Shown here piece by piece: positions 10,840 to 21,093 of a stretch of DNA of 64,000 nt. The stretch lies in assembly GCA_039566865.1 (NCBI GenBank), contig CM076956.1, forward strand, positions 11,605,511 to 11,669,510, given 5' to 3'. Origin of the DNA: Aurelia coerulea. Taxonomy: Eukaryota > Cnidaria > Scyphozoa > Semaeostomeae > Ulmaridae. The notes under the pieces were generated by a model, which saw only the letters and a list, made by a program, of their open reading frames with translations, did not search any database and had not been told where the DNA came from. Every line of letters begins with the position of its first letter. Positions within the stretch are counted from its first letter, which is position 1. Position numbers and translations under genes: made by a program.

Positions 10840-12239
10840 AACATGAAAGTAGAAAGTTGTCAAGTCCTTGAAGATGCTGAAGCACCCATTCCATCCTGCT
10901 TTCAAGGGATTTTTCAAATCTTATTGCAAGGCATAAAAGCGTTGAGATAATTACGAGGTTCAAGGCAGAGAGTATTTTGCTAAAGCTTAACTTAGTCAAC
11001 ATTGCATTTAACTTTAGTTTCCAAACAAAGCAGATTCAATTCATGAGATCGAGAACCAGAAAGGTCCCTTGAACTTCCCTGCTTGAACTTGAAAGCTGGT
11101 TTTGAAAAATGCCACAAGATTTTATTATCAAACCATGCTGCGTACTGAGTATGAGATTAGGAGATATTTGTTTTCATAAAGGCTATTTTGGTTACGTTCT
11201 GTTTCTAATGCTAATCCCTTTACGTAATTTATTGTGAAAATCATAGGTAAACAGCATCAACGACAAAGCTTGTTATGAGGTGGCCTCAAATCAGTCTGCC
11301 TCCTATGGTTAGTGCTGTGCCTTGCTGCGTACAAAACAAAGTTTAAAATGTAGAGAACGATTGCAGGAGTCTGACCTATGACAAATTTCAATGCTTCTGC
11401 CAGTTGCTACGTATACATATCTGAGCTCTTAAGAATATCGAGATGATACCATTACTTACATAAAGCGAGGCGGCCATGGGGTGAAACATTTCCTCAAAAA
11501 CCTACAAGATTTCCAGGAGAACAAAAGGATTTCTAGTGAATTTACGAGATTTCTCCAAAAAACAAAAGGATTTCCATAGAACATGTACGAGATTTCTTTG
11601 GAGTGATTTGCCCCCCCCCCCCCAATATGAAGTAGCTCTCTAATGTGGAAGGGAGTGCCAAAGCAGGGTCTTTTCAAAAGGGACTTTGAAAGGAAGCTTT
11701 GAGTTGTTACTTGATGAAAGGGGGAATGGCGCAATCTTTGGAGTGGCAATAGATTCTTTTGAAAATGACATCCGTTCTTTTGAACCACATCCTGGAACAT
11801 CCTTCAGCTTGAAATGGCGTAGAGCTGAATCCCAGGCATTGATCTCAGCAGTGGATGAAACAGATGGGAAGTTTTCTACATGTATTTGCACAAAATTGGC
11901 ATGTTGTAGATTGTAGATTTCGTCCATCATTCGCCCCGAATTCAAATAAGTGGGAAAATGCATTTTAATAGACTTGTTACCTGGAGTCTGCTGTTAGAGA
12001 AGCTAGAGAAGAGACTCCGGTAATGAGTCTAGAAAACAAAGTATGAAGTGAAGGGGGCGTGAAAAGGGTTGATGCAGTTAGTTATTAAGAGCCTCTACGG
12101 ATCATTAGTTGCATACTTGATTGACGTGTTCATCTCAAATAATAGTCAGTGGCCTGCTTTGGGTCCATGGAGGTCAATGAGACAGATTCTTAAATGGTGC
12201 AAGTCAGGGAAGCTTTGAGATGATGAAAGATCAGTGGAA
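10840..12239. other. Intergenic; short-motif repeat with C-run near 11470-11625
   Basis: At 11480-11625, units like ACAAGATTTCCAGGAGAACA and ACGAGATTTCTxxAAAA recur and end in a C-run (about 11611-11623), suggesting a partial capped element. An open frame at 11686-11916 (plus) resembles no family I know. No gene is supported. Confidence 0.35.
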
Positions 12240-12600
12240 GATTTTGGGCAAGTGTGCATAATGTTCAAACCTGCCTGGGAGCGGTAGAAATTCTCTGAAA
12301 ATACACATCAATTTTGTACAGCTAGGGTAGAGAGGCCTATTACCAGAACCAATAATAATAATGCAGGTATCAAACAGTAAGTTTTTACACATGGAGCAAC
12401 GAAACGATTAATCATATATTCAACAGCAGAACATGAGCAATTTCTACCATTTGTTTGCTATTATTCATCACCTTACTGCAATTACATTTCATTAAAAACG
12501 ATTTTAGAAAAACTGCCTGCAAAATATTGCTGTGGAAAAAGCTGCCTGGGAACTTTGTTCCCACCACGTTCCCATGTTTACGCACGCCTGATTTTGGGAG
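12240..12600. repeat. Dispersed repeat, inverted copy at about 41940-42375
   Basis: Segments here (CTGCCTGGGAGCGGTAGAAA, TATCAAACAGTAAGTTTTTA, AAATATTGCTGTGGAAAAAG, GGGAACTTTGTTCCCA) recur in the same order as the reverse complement near 41940-42375. It is a dispersed element of at least 350 bp whose termini I cannot define. Confidence 0.6.
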
Positions 12601-13080
12601 AAAGTGGGGGCAGTTAAGAAAGAAAAAATTGCTTAGCACCCTCTTTCTGGATGATAGAAGTGCACAACTAATAATGACATTTGCCAATCTTTTTAAGCTG
12701 CTTTAGACCGAATGTAGGAAAAGACATGCATGCAATAATGCAGACATAATTTCATACAAAAACCAAGTTATTTCCAAAATCTTTTGCCTGCTTCTCATTC
12801 CAGTTTTGGTGCCCCCTCTGCAAGTTTCCCCATCCTTAAAAGCCTTAACCATCACTCAATTCAATGCGGAGCACTGTGATTAATATAGTCTGGATTTTAA
12901 GTCTGGAGCTGGAAGCTGGAGTACATTCAACTTTCAAGTGACCAAGAACTTGGTGCTGCCACATGCAAATATACAGTCTAAGTTCAGGTTGCAGCGTTTG
13001 CAAGTTTGCATGCTTAGAAACTCTCAAATGGAGATTAGCTTTCAGTCTTAAAACATATGCATCAAATCAAAGAAATTGCA

Positions 13081-13687
13081 GTGAGTAAAAAAAGAACAAT
13101 CCCTGTTTGAAAGGCCATTGCTCCCTGAAGAATATCAAAGCAAAAAAATTGAAAACTGTCTTGTTTCATTGCCAACATGTTCAGTTACGTTCAGTAATTT
13201 ACCTGGTTTTAATTGGCAATTCCTTCCCATGGATTTTCTGCAGAAAGCTCTTTCCAAAACCTGTGAAAATGACGAGCCAAATTTCCTTGCTTTTCCTTCC
13301 TAACAATGATGATACTTGCAAGTATTCATATATTTTGTCCTCTTGGGAGAATGGAATACCCCTAAAAAGTTATTCATACCAGGGGGAAGACTTGCTCATC
13401 CTCCCAAGTAGACAGAACCTACTAAAGCATGCATATTTCATTGCTATAAGGCCCCGTGTAAAGCAGAAATGTTAGAAAATTTTGGTCATGATTTTGGGCA
13501 CGTTTTGAAGGTTTCTTGCAGAGGCTTTCTCAAGAAATTCTTCATAATTTGAGAATGGAGTGGCTGTTTCCTATGCTGTTTCAAATCAGGTAAATTTTAA
13601 AGTAGATTTGAACATGTCTACCATTAAATCACCTTGATATCCAGGAAGCAGTGGCCTTTCAAACGGGGATTGTTTTGATTAACTCAC
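13081..13687. mobile_element. MITE with about 55-bp terminal inverted repeats
   Basis: GTGAGT..AACAATCCCTGTTTGAAAGG at the left and CCTTTCAAACGGGGATTGTT..AACTCAC at the right are imperfect inverted repeats about 55 bp long. The 600-bp interior encodes no recognised protein. Confidence 0.6.
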
Positions 13688-14599
13688 CTGGTATATATTC
13701 TTACCTATAGAATCTGACCATAATCTATGTCAAACCATGAAAAATGATCTTTAACTTGACCCATACTTCTGCATTCTATGACCTTGAAGCCGTCTATCCT
13801 TAGAACAGAAAACATTGTTATTATAAAACACCTAGGAAAATAATTAAGAAATTTGCAGCAATGTAAGAATTTTATGAGAGAAAGTATATCTTCCCACAGG
13901 ACTATTTTAAAGTTAAACTTTTCCTCCAGTGAGAATATCTGTTTCTATTTTTCTTTTAAAGTTTCCACAATTTCACCATATTTCCATTCAACTTTTGCGT
14001 GTTTTAATCCTTTCTATGTCTTGTTCCCTTGAATTTAGACAATCCTCAACAATGGTAGCAACAATTATCACACATTAGAATATTTTTGGAGAGTTCAAAA
14101 ACATACCACAGAAAGCTTTTGGCATGGGCGTAGGAGATACCCAACGTTTAGGAAGGCTTTGTATTTATCTTGCCCAAATATGATGGCTTCATTGAGATAT
14201 AACTGCCTGAAAGGAGCCTGAAATGCGATAAACTACGCCTGATTAGTTTATCACCCTCCCAGCCCCCATTGCCTCTTATGCCTATGGCTTCTGGGATATT
14301 TCAATATGAAATTTAAAGGTTCAAACAGCTATTGTGTATTGTTGAAGCCTCTTTAAAAAGACACATATGGTATACTTTATATTGAGAGGGAATCACTTGG
14401 AAAGCAGCATATGAGATTTTGGGATTTTGAAAATCTCTTGGATTATTCAAAGATTTGTGAAATTTTCCCTGAGGTTTTCAAACATTTGTGAGATTTTTTA
14501 GGATTTTAAAAAGATTTTTCTCAATTTCTATCATTTTTTGAGGAAGATGTTTGAGATCAGTTTAAGATTTTTAAGAGTTTTAATTTTTGCAACAACTGT
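13688..14599. other. AT-rich intergenic sequence with GATTTT-type motifs
   Basis: Around 14400-14600 the motif (A)GATTTT/GGGATTTT recurs many times with no clear period. No gene is recognised. Confidence 0.3.
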
Positions 14600-15220
14600 A
14601 TTTCTGAAAATCTTTGAAGATATTTGGGATTTTGGCAAGAGTGGGTGATATCTTCTAAGCGGCTTGCCCTTGCTTTAGGGGCCATCAACTTTTGTTTTTG
14701 CATTTTTTTAACGGTATTTGGCTGTTAAGTTTGGAACCCTCACCCCTCCCCTTTAACTGCCTTCTACCAAAGATCCCTCTGGCAGACCTGGAATTTTCTG
14801 CCAAAAATGAGATTTTGGGAGCAGCAAAAAGAGGTCTTCTGGAACTCAGCTGGACTTCAACCGAAGATACGCCAGATAGGGAGGTATAGTAAACGGTTCT
14901 GCATTTTATCTACATTTCTGAAAATCTTTGAAGATTTTTGGGATTTTGGCAAGAGTGGGTGATATCTTCTAAGTGGCTTGCCCTTGCTTTAGGGGCCATC
15001 AACTTTTTTGTGTGCATTTTTTTAACGGCATTTGGCTGTTAAGTTTGGAACCCTCACCCCTCCCCTTTAACCGCCTTCTACCAAAGATCCCTCTGGCAGA
15101 CCTGGAATTTTGGGAGCAGCAAAGAGAGGTCTTCTGGAACTCAGCTGGACTTCAACCGAAGATACGCCAGATAGGGAGGTATAGTAAACGGTTCTGCATT
15201 CTATCTACATTCTGCATCTA
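14600..15220. repeat. Two tandem copies of a roughly 300-bp unit
   Basis: The unit from ATTTCTGAAAATCTTTGAAG to GGTATAGTAAACGGTTCTGC occurs at about 14600-14914 and 14915-15205. The copies are nearly identical except for an indel of about 27 bp near 14795. The internal TTTTTTAACGGCATTTGGC is mirrored at about 15325-15385 (GCCAAATGCCGTTAAAAAAT), so the array may be a partly duplicated inverted-repeat element. Confidence 0.7.
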
Positions 15221-15423
15221 CATTCTGCATTATTTGTGAATTTGTTTATCCATGTTTTCCAAAAAATTTCCTTAGGAGATTTCCATACAATTTTTTATTT
15301 TCTTAATGGCTGAGGGTAAAACCCCCTCCCCCATAACGGCCAAATGCCGTTAAAAAATAGGAAAATCAAAAGTTCATGGCCTCTTATACAGGATATCATG
15401 GACAATTTGCTGTTGCTTTATCC

Positions 15424-16221
15424 TTACTTTTCTTTGGGTACCTCCAGTTCTTTTTCCAATAAAACAGTCAACATTCTTTCTTTGCATGATCTACCACTGG
15501 AATCAACATCAACGTTGCAAGTCTTGTGCCATTTCAAATATTCTTTTATGTTCTTAGATTCTCCATACAGAATGATCCAAATCATTTTCCCATGAAATAA
15601 AAGTCTCCCGCTGAGAGCAAATTCATTTGCAAACTTTACAATCAATTTGGTATACTTCTGCTTAGAACGCATATGATCAAGTTTGATGACCACACATTTT
15701 GCAAGTTCAGCTTTCTCAATATCAACAGACTTTGAACCGCTCCTACTTTCTTGCAAAGATTTGTGACAATTCTCTTTTATCCATTGAATAAGGTCCATTA
15801 TAACTGGCTCTTTATTTTCATTCTCAAGCAACAACTGCCCCATATATTCTTTCAGTTCATGCTTCATTTTTATAAGCTGGCTATTCGTAAAGTCTGTTGA
15901 CTTTAAGGAAATATTTTGAACCTCTTTAGGGTACTTTGAGTCCAGAGTTGCAGTGACTATACAACTTGTTGTTGGCTGTTTAGGCCCAAAAAAGGCACCA
16001 CCCGACGATGGGCCTAAGCTGTCGACTTGACTGTTTGTTTCTTGTTCCAAAACCTCTTCACAGTTCAAATCAACTTTGATAGAAAAGGTAACAGAATACT
16101 CTTGATCATCCCTCAAGCTCTCGAGGTCAGTGTGCATTTCAAATTCGTCATCTTGGCAGAATATTGACTGCAAAATGCTGATTTCTTCTCTGATGTCTTC
16201 TAGGCCCATTTTTGATTCCAA
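15424..16221 (-). CDS. RWDD3: RWD domain-containing protein 3 (RSUME) orthologue, probably incomplete 3'
   Basis: The frame gives 265 aa. Residues about 5-160 are an RWD domain (REEISILQSIFCQDDEFEM, then LDSKYPKEVQNISL and IMDLIQWIKENCH). Residues about 180-258 match the RWDD3-specific C-terminal region as I know it, with LDHMRSKQKYTKLI, SGRLLFHGK, KEYLKWHKTCNVDVDSSG and CKERMLTVLL. The family enhances sumoylation by binding Ubc9 and acts in the nucleus and cytoplasm. This is established for the vertebrate protein and inferred here. The terminal TAA lies inside a good donor (AAAA|GTAAGG, exon end 15428), and vertebrate proteins continue about 30 residues further, so another exon probably lies to the left. 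I could not find it. A long acidic insert (residues about 55-85) separates RWD strands. Confidence 0.85.
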   Translation of the reverse strand: MESKMGLEDIREEISILQSIFCQDDEFEMHTDLESLRDDQEYSVTFSIKVDLNCEEVLEQETNSQVDSLGPSSGGAFFGPKQPTTSCIVTATLDSKYPKEVQNISLKSTDFTNSQLIKMKHELKEYMGQLLLENENKEPVIMDLIQWIKENCHKSLQESRSGSKSVDIEKAELAKCVVIKLDHMRSKQKYTKLIVKFANEFALSGRLLFHGKMIWIILYGESKNIKEYLKWHKTCNVDVDSSGRSCKERMLTVLLEKELEVPKEK

Positions 16222-16480
16222 CGATTTTTGATCTCACGTGATCTCACGATCGAAATGATTATTCAATACGAGGTTATTTGCAATTCCCGCCTTTTCTGGA
16301 AAGTTTCAGGGAAAGTTTTCAAAAATAAGGGACTGGTAACTAAAGACATATCTTTATAAGAAACAAAGAAATTTCAACCAGTGGTGAGTGGTGCAGAAAG
16401 TTTCTTAAATTAGCAGATGTTGAGTGCTCAGAGCTTACGAGTTTCTGACGAATTCCATAACAATTGAAAGTGAAACTGAG
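16222..16480. promoter_or_regulatory. Probable 5' flank of RWDD3
   Basis: This is the sequence immediately upstream of the RWDD3 ATG. It contains a CACGTGATCTCACG stretch with an E-box core (CACGTG) about 15 bp from the start codon. No TATA box is clear. The promoter role is inferred only from position. Confidence 0.3.
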
Positions 16481-16481
16481 T

Positions 16482-17956
16482 AGAGCCCCATCCCCGGGGG
16501 GGGGGGGGGGGTACTTGACTAGGGAAGTGACGGGGGTGTGCGGAAAACCTCTCCACACCCTGCACCCTGTCGCATAAAAAATAGGCCAAAAGTATACCCT
16601 GTCGCATAAAAATTTTGCCTCTCAAATACAGTGTAGAACGCAATTTTTGCTTGTGATACCCTGTCGCATAAAAATTTTGCCTCTCAAATACAGTGTAGAA
16701 CACAATTTTTGCTTGTGATACCCTGTCGCATAAAAATTTTTGCGTCTCAAATACAGTGTAGAACACAATTTTTGCTTGTGATACCCTGTCGCATAACTTT
16801 TTTACCTATTATAATACCCTGTCGCATAATTTTTGCTAGAAAATGACACCCTGTCGCATAATTTTTACCGCAAAAGGACACCCTGTTGAGCGGCACATCC
16901 CGTCAGGTCAAGTATGGGAGTGCCCCCCCGGGGCCCCATCGCCCTTTTCCGATCACTGAAAAAGAAACCTCGAGTTACTTGGCCCAAGTAAATTTTATCG
17001 GAAAAGTCCTATGAATTAATGAATTATTCCTTGTTTCATAGTTTAAAGGATAGAAACCAGTTATTGTACATTTAGCGACCGTCTTCTATAAAATCGTTGT
17101 CGGAAAACACAGCGATAAAATCGCGATGTCTTCATTCCATCGCCCTTTTCCGATCACGCAAGTTCGCGCATGAATTTCAAACAGCACCACTGCAGAGGGC
17201 TCAAGAAAGCGCAGTTTCCAATTGAAATGGATGTCATACACAAAACAAAAGACATTTATCTCGTGTTATCGTTTGATAAGTAATATTTTGCCTCTTTATT
17301 TGTTGAATAACACCATAAGCAATTTACAATTGAAATTTACAGTCTTTTACAAGATAACTGGCGACACTCTAGCATAGCCCCCTTCTCATACTTCAATGCC
17401 CCCCTGGAATGAATTCAATCCCTACCTCACGCACATCCAAAGTCAACGAAACCCCCTGGTGAGGTTTCTATGTCTATTTCACCTTCCACCCCGTCTCTTC
17501 ATTTAGAGAGAATCCCAGAATTCGAAGCCAAATCTCGTGATCGGAAGAGGGCGATCTGTGGCCTATCTGACTGCAGTTAGAAACTTACCCCCGGCTGGGA
17601 ATCGAGAGATATTATGATCGAATTTTTTATGTAAATATTCATTTAGAGAGTTGGAGTAAAGTTTGAAATGTTTTAACTGCGGTTCTGGTAAACAGAAGCA
17701 GAGAAAATATAATTGCTGCAAGTAAACACGAAGTGAAAAATGGCGGCTACTTACAATTCTCTTTCATCTTACCATATCGCTGGATAAATACGCCAGGAAA
17801 AAGTAAACTGCGTCTCAACCTGAACCTCATGGCGTCAGCAAAGTATTTTTTCGCGCGCTTTTTAATTATAAGACCCATTGCTCTTGTACTTTAAACATCC
17901 CGAGATTGTACTCCAAAGCGCTCTCGGGAGCCAGGGATCGGAAAAGGGCGATGGGG
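16482..17956. mobile_element. DNA element with 25-bp inverted ends (AGAGCCCCATCGCCC...)
   Basis: AGAGCCCCATCGCCC plus TTTTCCGATC at the left and GATCGGAAAAGGGCG plus ATGGGGCTCT at the right are perfect inverted ends. The left end is split by the G-capped element at 16493-16932. A second inverted pair of the same motif lies inside (CCATCGCCCTTTTCCGATC near 17142 and GATCGGAAGAGGGCGAT near 17540). No transposase frame is seen, so it is non-autonomous or decayed. Confidence 0.65.
16493..16932. mobile_element. G-run-capped element inserted in the terminal repeat of another element
   Basis: The ends are CCCCGGGGGG...GTACTTGAC and GTCAAGTATGGGAGTGCCC followed by CCCCGGGG. GCCCCATC is present on both sides (16485-16492 and 16933-16940), an 8-bp target duplication. 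The interior is an array of ATACCCTGTCGCATAA units, four of them about 60 bp apart with the spacer CTCAAATACAGTGTAGAA, then shorter ones. Confidence 0.75.
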
Positions 17957-18077
17957 CTCTAGACTTCTTTATAAAGAGTTTCGTATAGGAAAAAGATACG
18001 TTTATTCTAAACCAGGTTACGAACTAGCTTCATTTCAAAACCTCAAACCAGTGTAAGTCCGAGTGTGGATTGGGCAT

Positions 18078-18259
18078 TAAAAGGAATCTAAGCATGTATA
18101 GTCCTTGATAAAAACAGCCATGCAAAGACAATAGGCCGTGAGAGGTGCCGCACCATATTTGGTTAGTTGATCTACGTCAACAAGAAATACTCATGTCTGA
18201 TAGGCTTGGATTTGACTGCAAGTGGCTTGAGCCACTTTTATATGCTTACATTCCCTTTG
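18078..18259. repeat. Roughly 185-bp MITE (AAAGGGAATCTAAGCA ends), copy 1
   Basis: The left end AAAAGGAATCTAAGCA and right end TGCTTACATTCCCTTT are inverted. The interior contains AATAGGCCGTGA and GTGGCTTGAGCCAC palindromes. A second copy at 60893-61078 is collinear and clearly homologous. Confidence 0.7.
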
Positions 18260-19389
18260 AACTATATTTTGTGTAGCCTATGCGTAGTTTACACCTAGGC
18301 TATCTGCTGGGCAGAACACGGTCATTTAAACATTTCTAATATTATATTTCTTCATTGGGAACTGCTGAAAATCGCTGTGATATGTAAAAAGTGCTAGTTT
18401 GATAGAAGCTCCTAGCCTACGGGTTAATGGGTCTACTCGTAGGCTAAGAACTTCCAAGCTCCTAAACTGCTTTTTATCAAACTTTGGCTTTTCTAACTAT
18501 CCACATATGAAACACAACAGGCAAGTTTACGCGCACTTTTTTACTTTTGGAAGAACAGAACTTCAAAATCAGGGGGGCTACCCTCTACAACAGCGATTCA
18601 AAGGTTTTTTAACTGTCTAAAAGATGCAACATCAAGTTATGAAGAAAAACAATTCATGAAAATATACATCGATTTATAAATCTAATAACTACTACAATAA
18701 ATTAAGCAACAAATCTCTGTTCAAGAAATTACTCTGAATACCCCCTTTATTACAATTAAGACGTTGCAAAAAGCATAGCATTTAAAAACGATTGTTTTCA
18801 ATTTATTTTGAACGAATTATATCAAAATACAGTGGACCTGCTTGACGTCTAGCTTTTCGCTTCATCAGGAAACAAGGCATCTTTTAAGACATTTTACTGG
18901 TGAGGAATGTGTTGAAAGGGCACCTTAAGACCCCAAAGGGCATTTTTAAAGTCAATACAGACAGGTATTTATGTTGATAACATGCAAGAAAACCAGTCTC
19001 CGTTGCCTTTGCTCTCCTTTAAAGTAAACTTCATCAGTGTAGGTGTTTATAACTCATTTGAAACAAAATATTTACCTGATACCAAGTTTAAATCAACGAA
19101 AACTGTGAAACGAGATAACAAATCTGACAACAAAATTGATACAATGGGATGCTATAAAAATGACGATTTTATCATGTTTGGAGTCTTTTATCAAATCTGT
19201 CTTCAATCTACATTCATCAGGTTCTGAAAACATTTTTAACAGAAAAAGGCACCTCATTGGTGGTGGAAAAAAGGCACTTCTGGTAGGGACATTAAAGGAC
19301 TGGTAAGGAATTTCCCTATCATTTTAGATGTTAAAAGATGCCAGCTAAAGAAAAGTATAACGTAAGATAAAATAGGTGTCAGTGAAATA

Positions 19390-19839
19390 TAGCCTGTGTT
19401 CCAGACCACTTGAAAAGGAAAGGAAAGTGGTCTGTGTAACGGAGCGCTAATCCATGTTCAGAAATTTTCTGCAGAATCTGAAGAAAAATTAGTATATGCA
19501 ACTAATAATTTGCATAATTACTATTTTTTTGTTATCAGAAAGAAAAGCTGTCTCATGCGAGAAACTCATAGCACAATACGAAGAATGGGAGATTTGAATA
19601 ACTGATAATCCTATTGACTTTTTACGACCGTACAAAGTGATAACGATCAGCTCTCATCTGTTTCAAGCACATATATTCACAAAGACATCCGTTGTGTTGA
19701 TCACTGACTTCATTGCAGCCAATCAGATGCGTGAAAGAATGCCCTTAATTATTTCGCAATTCAATTCATCGTCTGAACACGGATTAGCGCTCCGTTAAAC
19801 AGACCACTTTCCTTTCCAAGTGGTCTGGAAGACAGGCTA
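19390..19839. mobile_element. 450-bp MITE with long inverted ends and 8-bp target duplication
   Basis: TAGCCTGTGTTCCAGACCAC...CGGAGCGCTAATCC at the left and its complement at the right (GGATTAGCGCTCCG...GTGGTCTGGAAGACAGGCTA) form inverted repeats of about 70 bp. GTGAAATA flanks both ends (19382-19389 and 19840-19847). The 8-bp duplication suggests a hAT-like mechanism, which is inference. Confidence 0.75.
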
Positions 19840-20161
19840 GTGAAATAGTGACAGCATGAACTCGTTAAGCCACAGGAATAGTTTTCAGAACTTCCAATCT
19901 TTTCCATCAGATGACAACAATATTTACGATGACGAGTAACATAATCTACAAAGACTACTGCATTTTTTCATAGAGCTGTCTTTTAAATACACACGGATTA
20001 ATTGGTTAAATTACAAAATTAGGAAAATATTAACGGTCACATTAACGATTAACGGCCACTGGCCGGGAGGAGGGTCTCTGAAAACAAAGGTATAATTTCT
20101 GCCATACAATAAACACATCCATTTATTTCTCAAAAATAACGAAGGTTCTATAAGAAAGATA

Positions 20162-20702
20162 CCAGGTGTCCCAAAAAAGTACCCCCGTTTGAAAATCATC
20201 AAAATTTGATTACACGGCCGATCTTCAATTTTCTCTTTTTGTCAAGTAGATCAAGAACCAAATTATTTTCCAAGACAAAGCTGATCTTGTAAGTGCCTTA
20301 AAAATGAGCAAATTTAGTCCTTTTTAGGGCCACCTGGTTTCGAATCATACTGCAAAAAAGCACTGATGATTGCCAAATCAATTTCTTTGTGCATGTAAAC
20401 TTCTAGTTTGGTCATACATGACAGAAATAAATGCGCACTGTCATTTGAGATTTCACTGATGATAAAAAATCTGAAAATTTTGACTCTTAGGCAAGATTGA
20501 GTATTATGCTTAAAATTATAGCTCAAAATAAGGTTTTTCAACGTGTAAATATTCTACCTTGCTGTATCAAAAGCAAACATTATGTCATCTGTGAATATTT
20601 TTGGGTCTTTGACAAAGCAATTCAAAAAGAAAATTTTATCAAAGGTTTGATAATCAATTTTTGGTGATTTTTTAAACAGAAGTACTTTTTTGGGACACCC
20701 GG
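20162..20702. mobile_element. TA-flanked palindromic MITE, CCGGGTGTCCC family
   Basis: ACCAGGTGTCCCAAAAAAGT at the left and ACTTTTTTGGGACACCCGGT at the right are flanked by TA. It is homologous, in opposite orientation, to 58994-59534. Short frames inside (for example 20314-20541) are conserved between copies but match no transposase I recognise. Confidence 0.75.
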
Positions 20703-21016
20703 TAGTTTTGTCTGGAAAAAAGTTGAGAATTTGTCTGCATACTGGGTTAAAGTACTTTAAAAGGACGAGCCAGTCAAAAGGAGACTCCTCGAAATAGCTT
20801 GAAACTGGCCCTTTTTTAGGATGATAAACGACCTCAAACAGTCTCATGTTTCTTTGGTAGAAAAACGTTGTCGGAAACCTGTCCAGGAAAAGTTCGAATT
20901 GTCAGTCACATGTCACACAATATCAATCTGCTGTTTGCATTGCAATGTATGTCATAGAATTATATATTTACATAAAAATATAGACGCAATTTAGCCCTAT
21001 TCGCTGATAAAATAGT

Positions 21017-21093
21017 CTATGTCCGTAAAACTCTAAGCTGCATATCGTCATCTCTTTGAAGATAAGGTTCAATCCATCCCAAGCCTTTTGTAT
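21017..21093 (-). CDS. HYI: HYI terminal exon, distal copy
   Basis: From the acceptor CTCTTAG at 21094 the exon reads [13 protein letters not shown] and then [12 protein letters not shown] before a TAG at 21017. The length after the shared part matches the short C-terminal tail expected of HYI. It is the second terminal-exon copy met by the transcript. Confidence 0.75.

Larger units (their letters stand above)
17957..21016. other. Intergenic region between RWDD3 and HYI, rich in MITEs
   Basis: The genes on both sides are on the minus strand. Apart from the elements listed separately (18078, 19390, 20162) I see no exon. The 3' UTR of HYI should begin at 21016 and run leftwards. No canonical polyadenylation signal is obvious in the first 100 bp. 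Confidence 0.35.

Noticed and set aside
11686..11916. Plus-strand frame MKGSFELLLDERGNGAIFG as an exon
   Set aside because: It looks protein-like, but I could not place splice sites or homologous neighbours, and the opposite strand is equally open.
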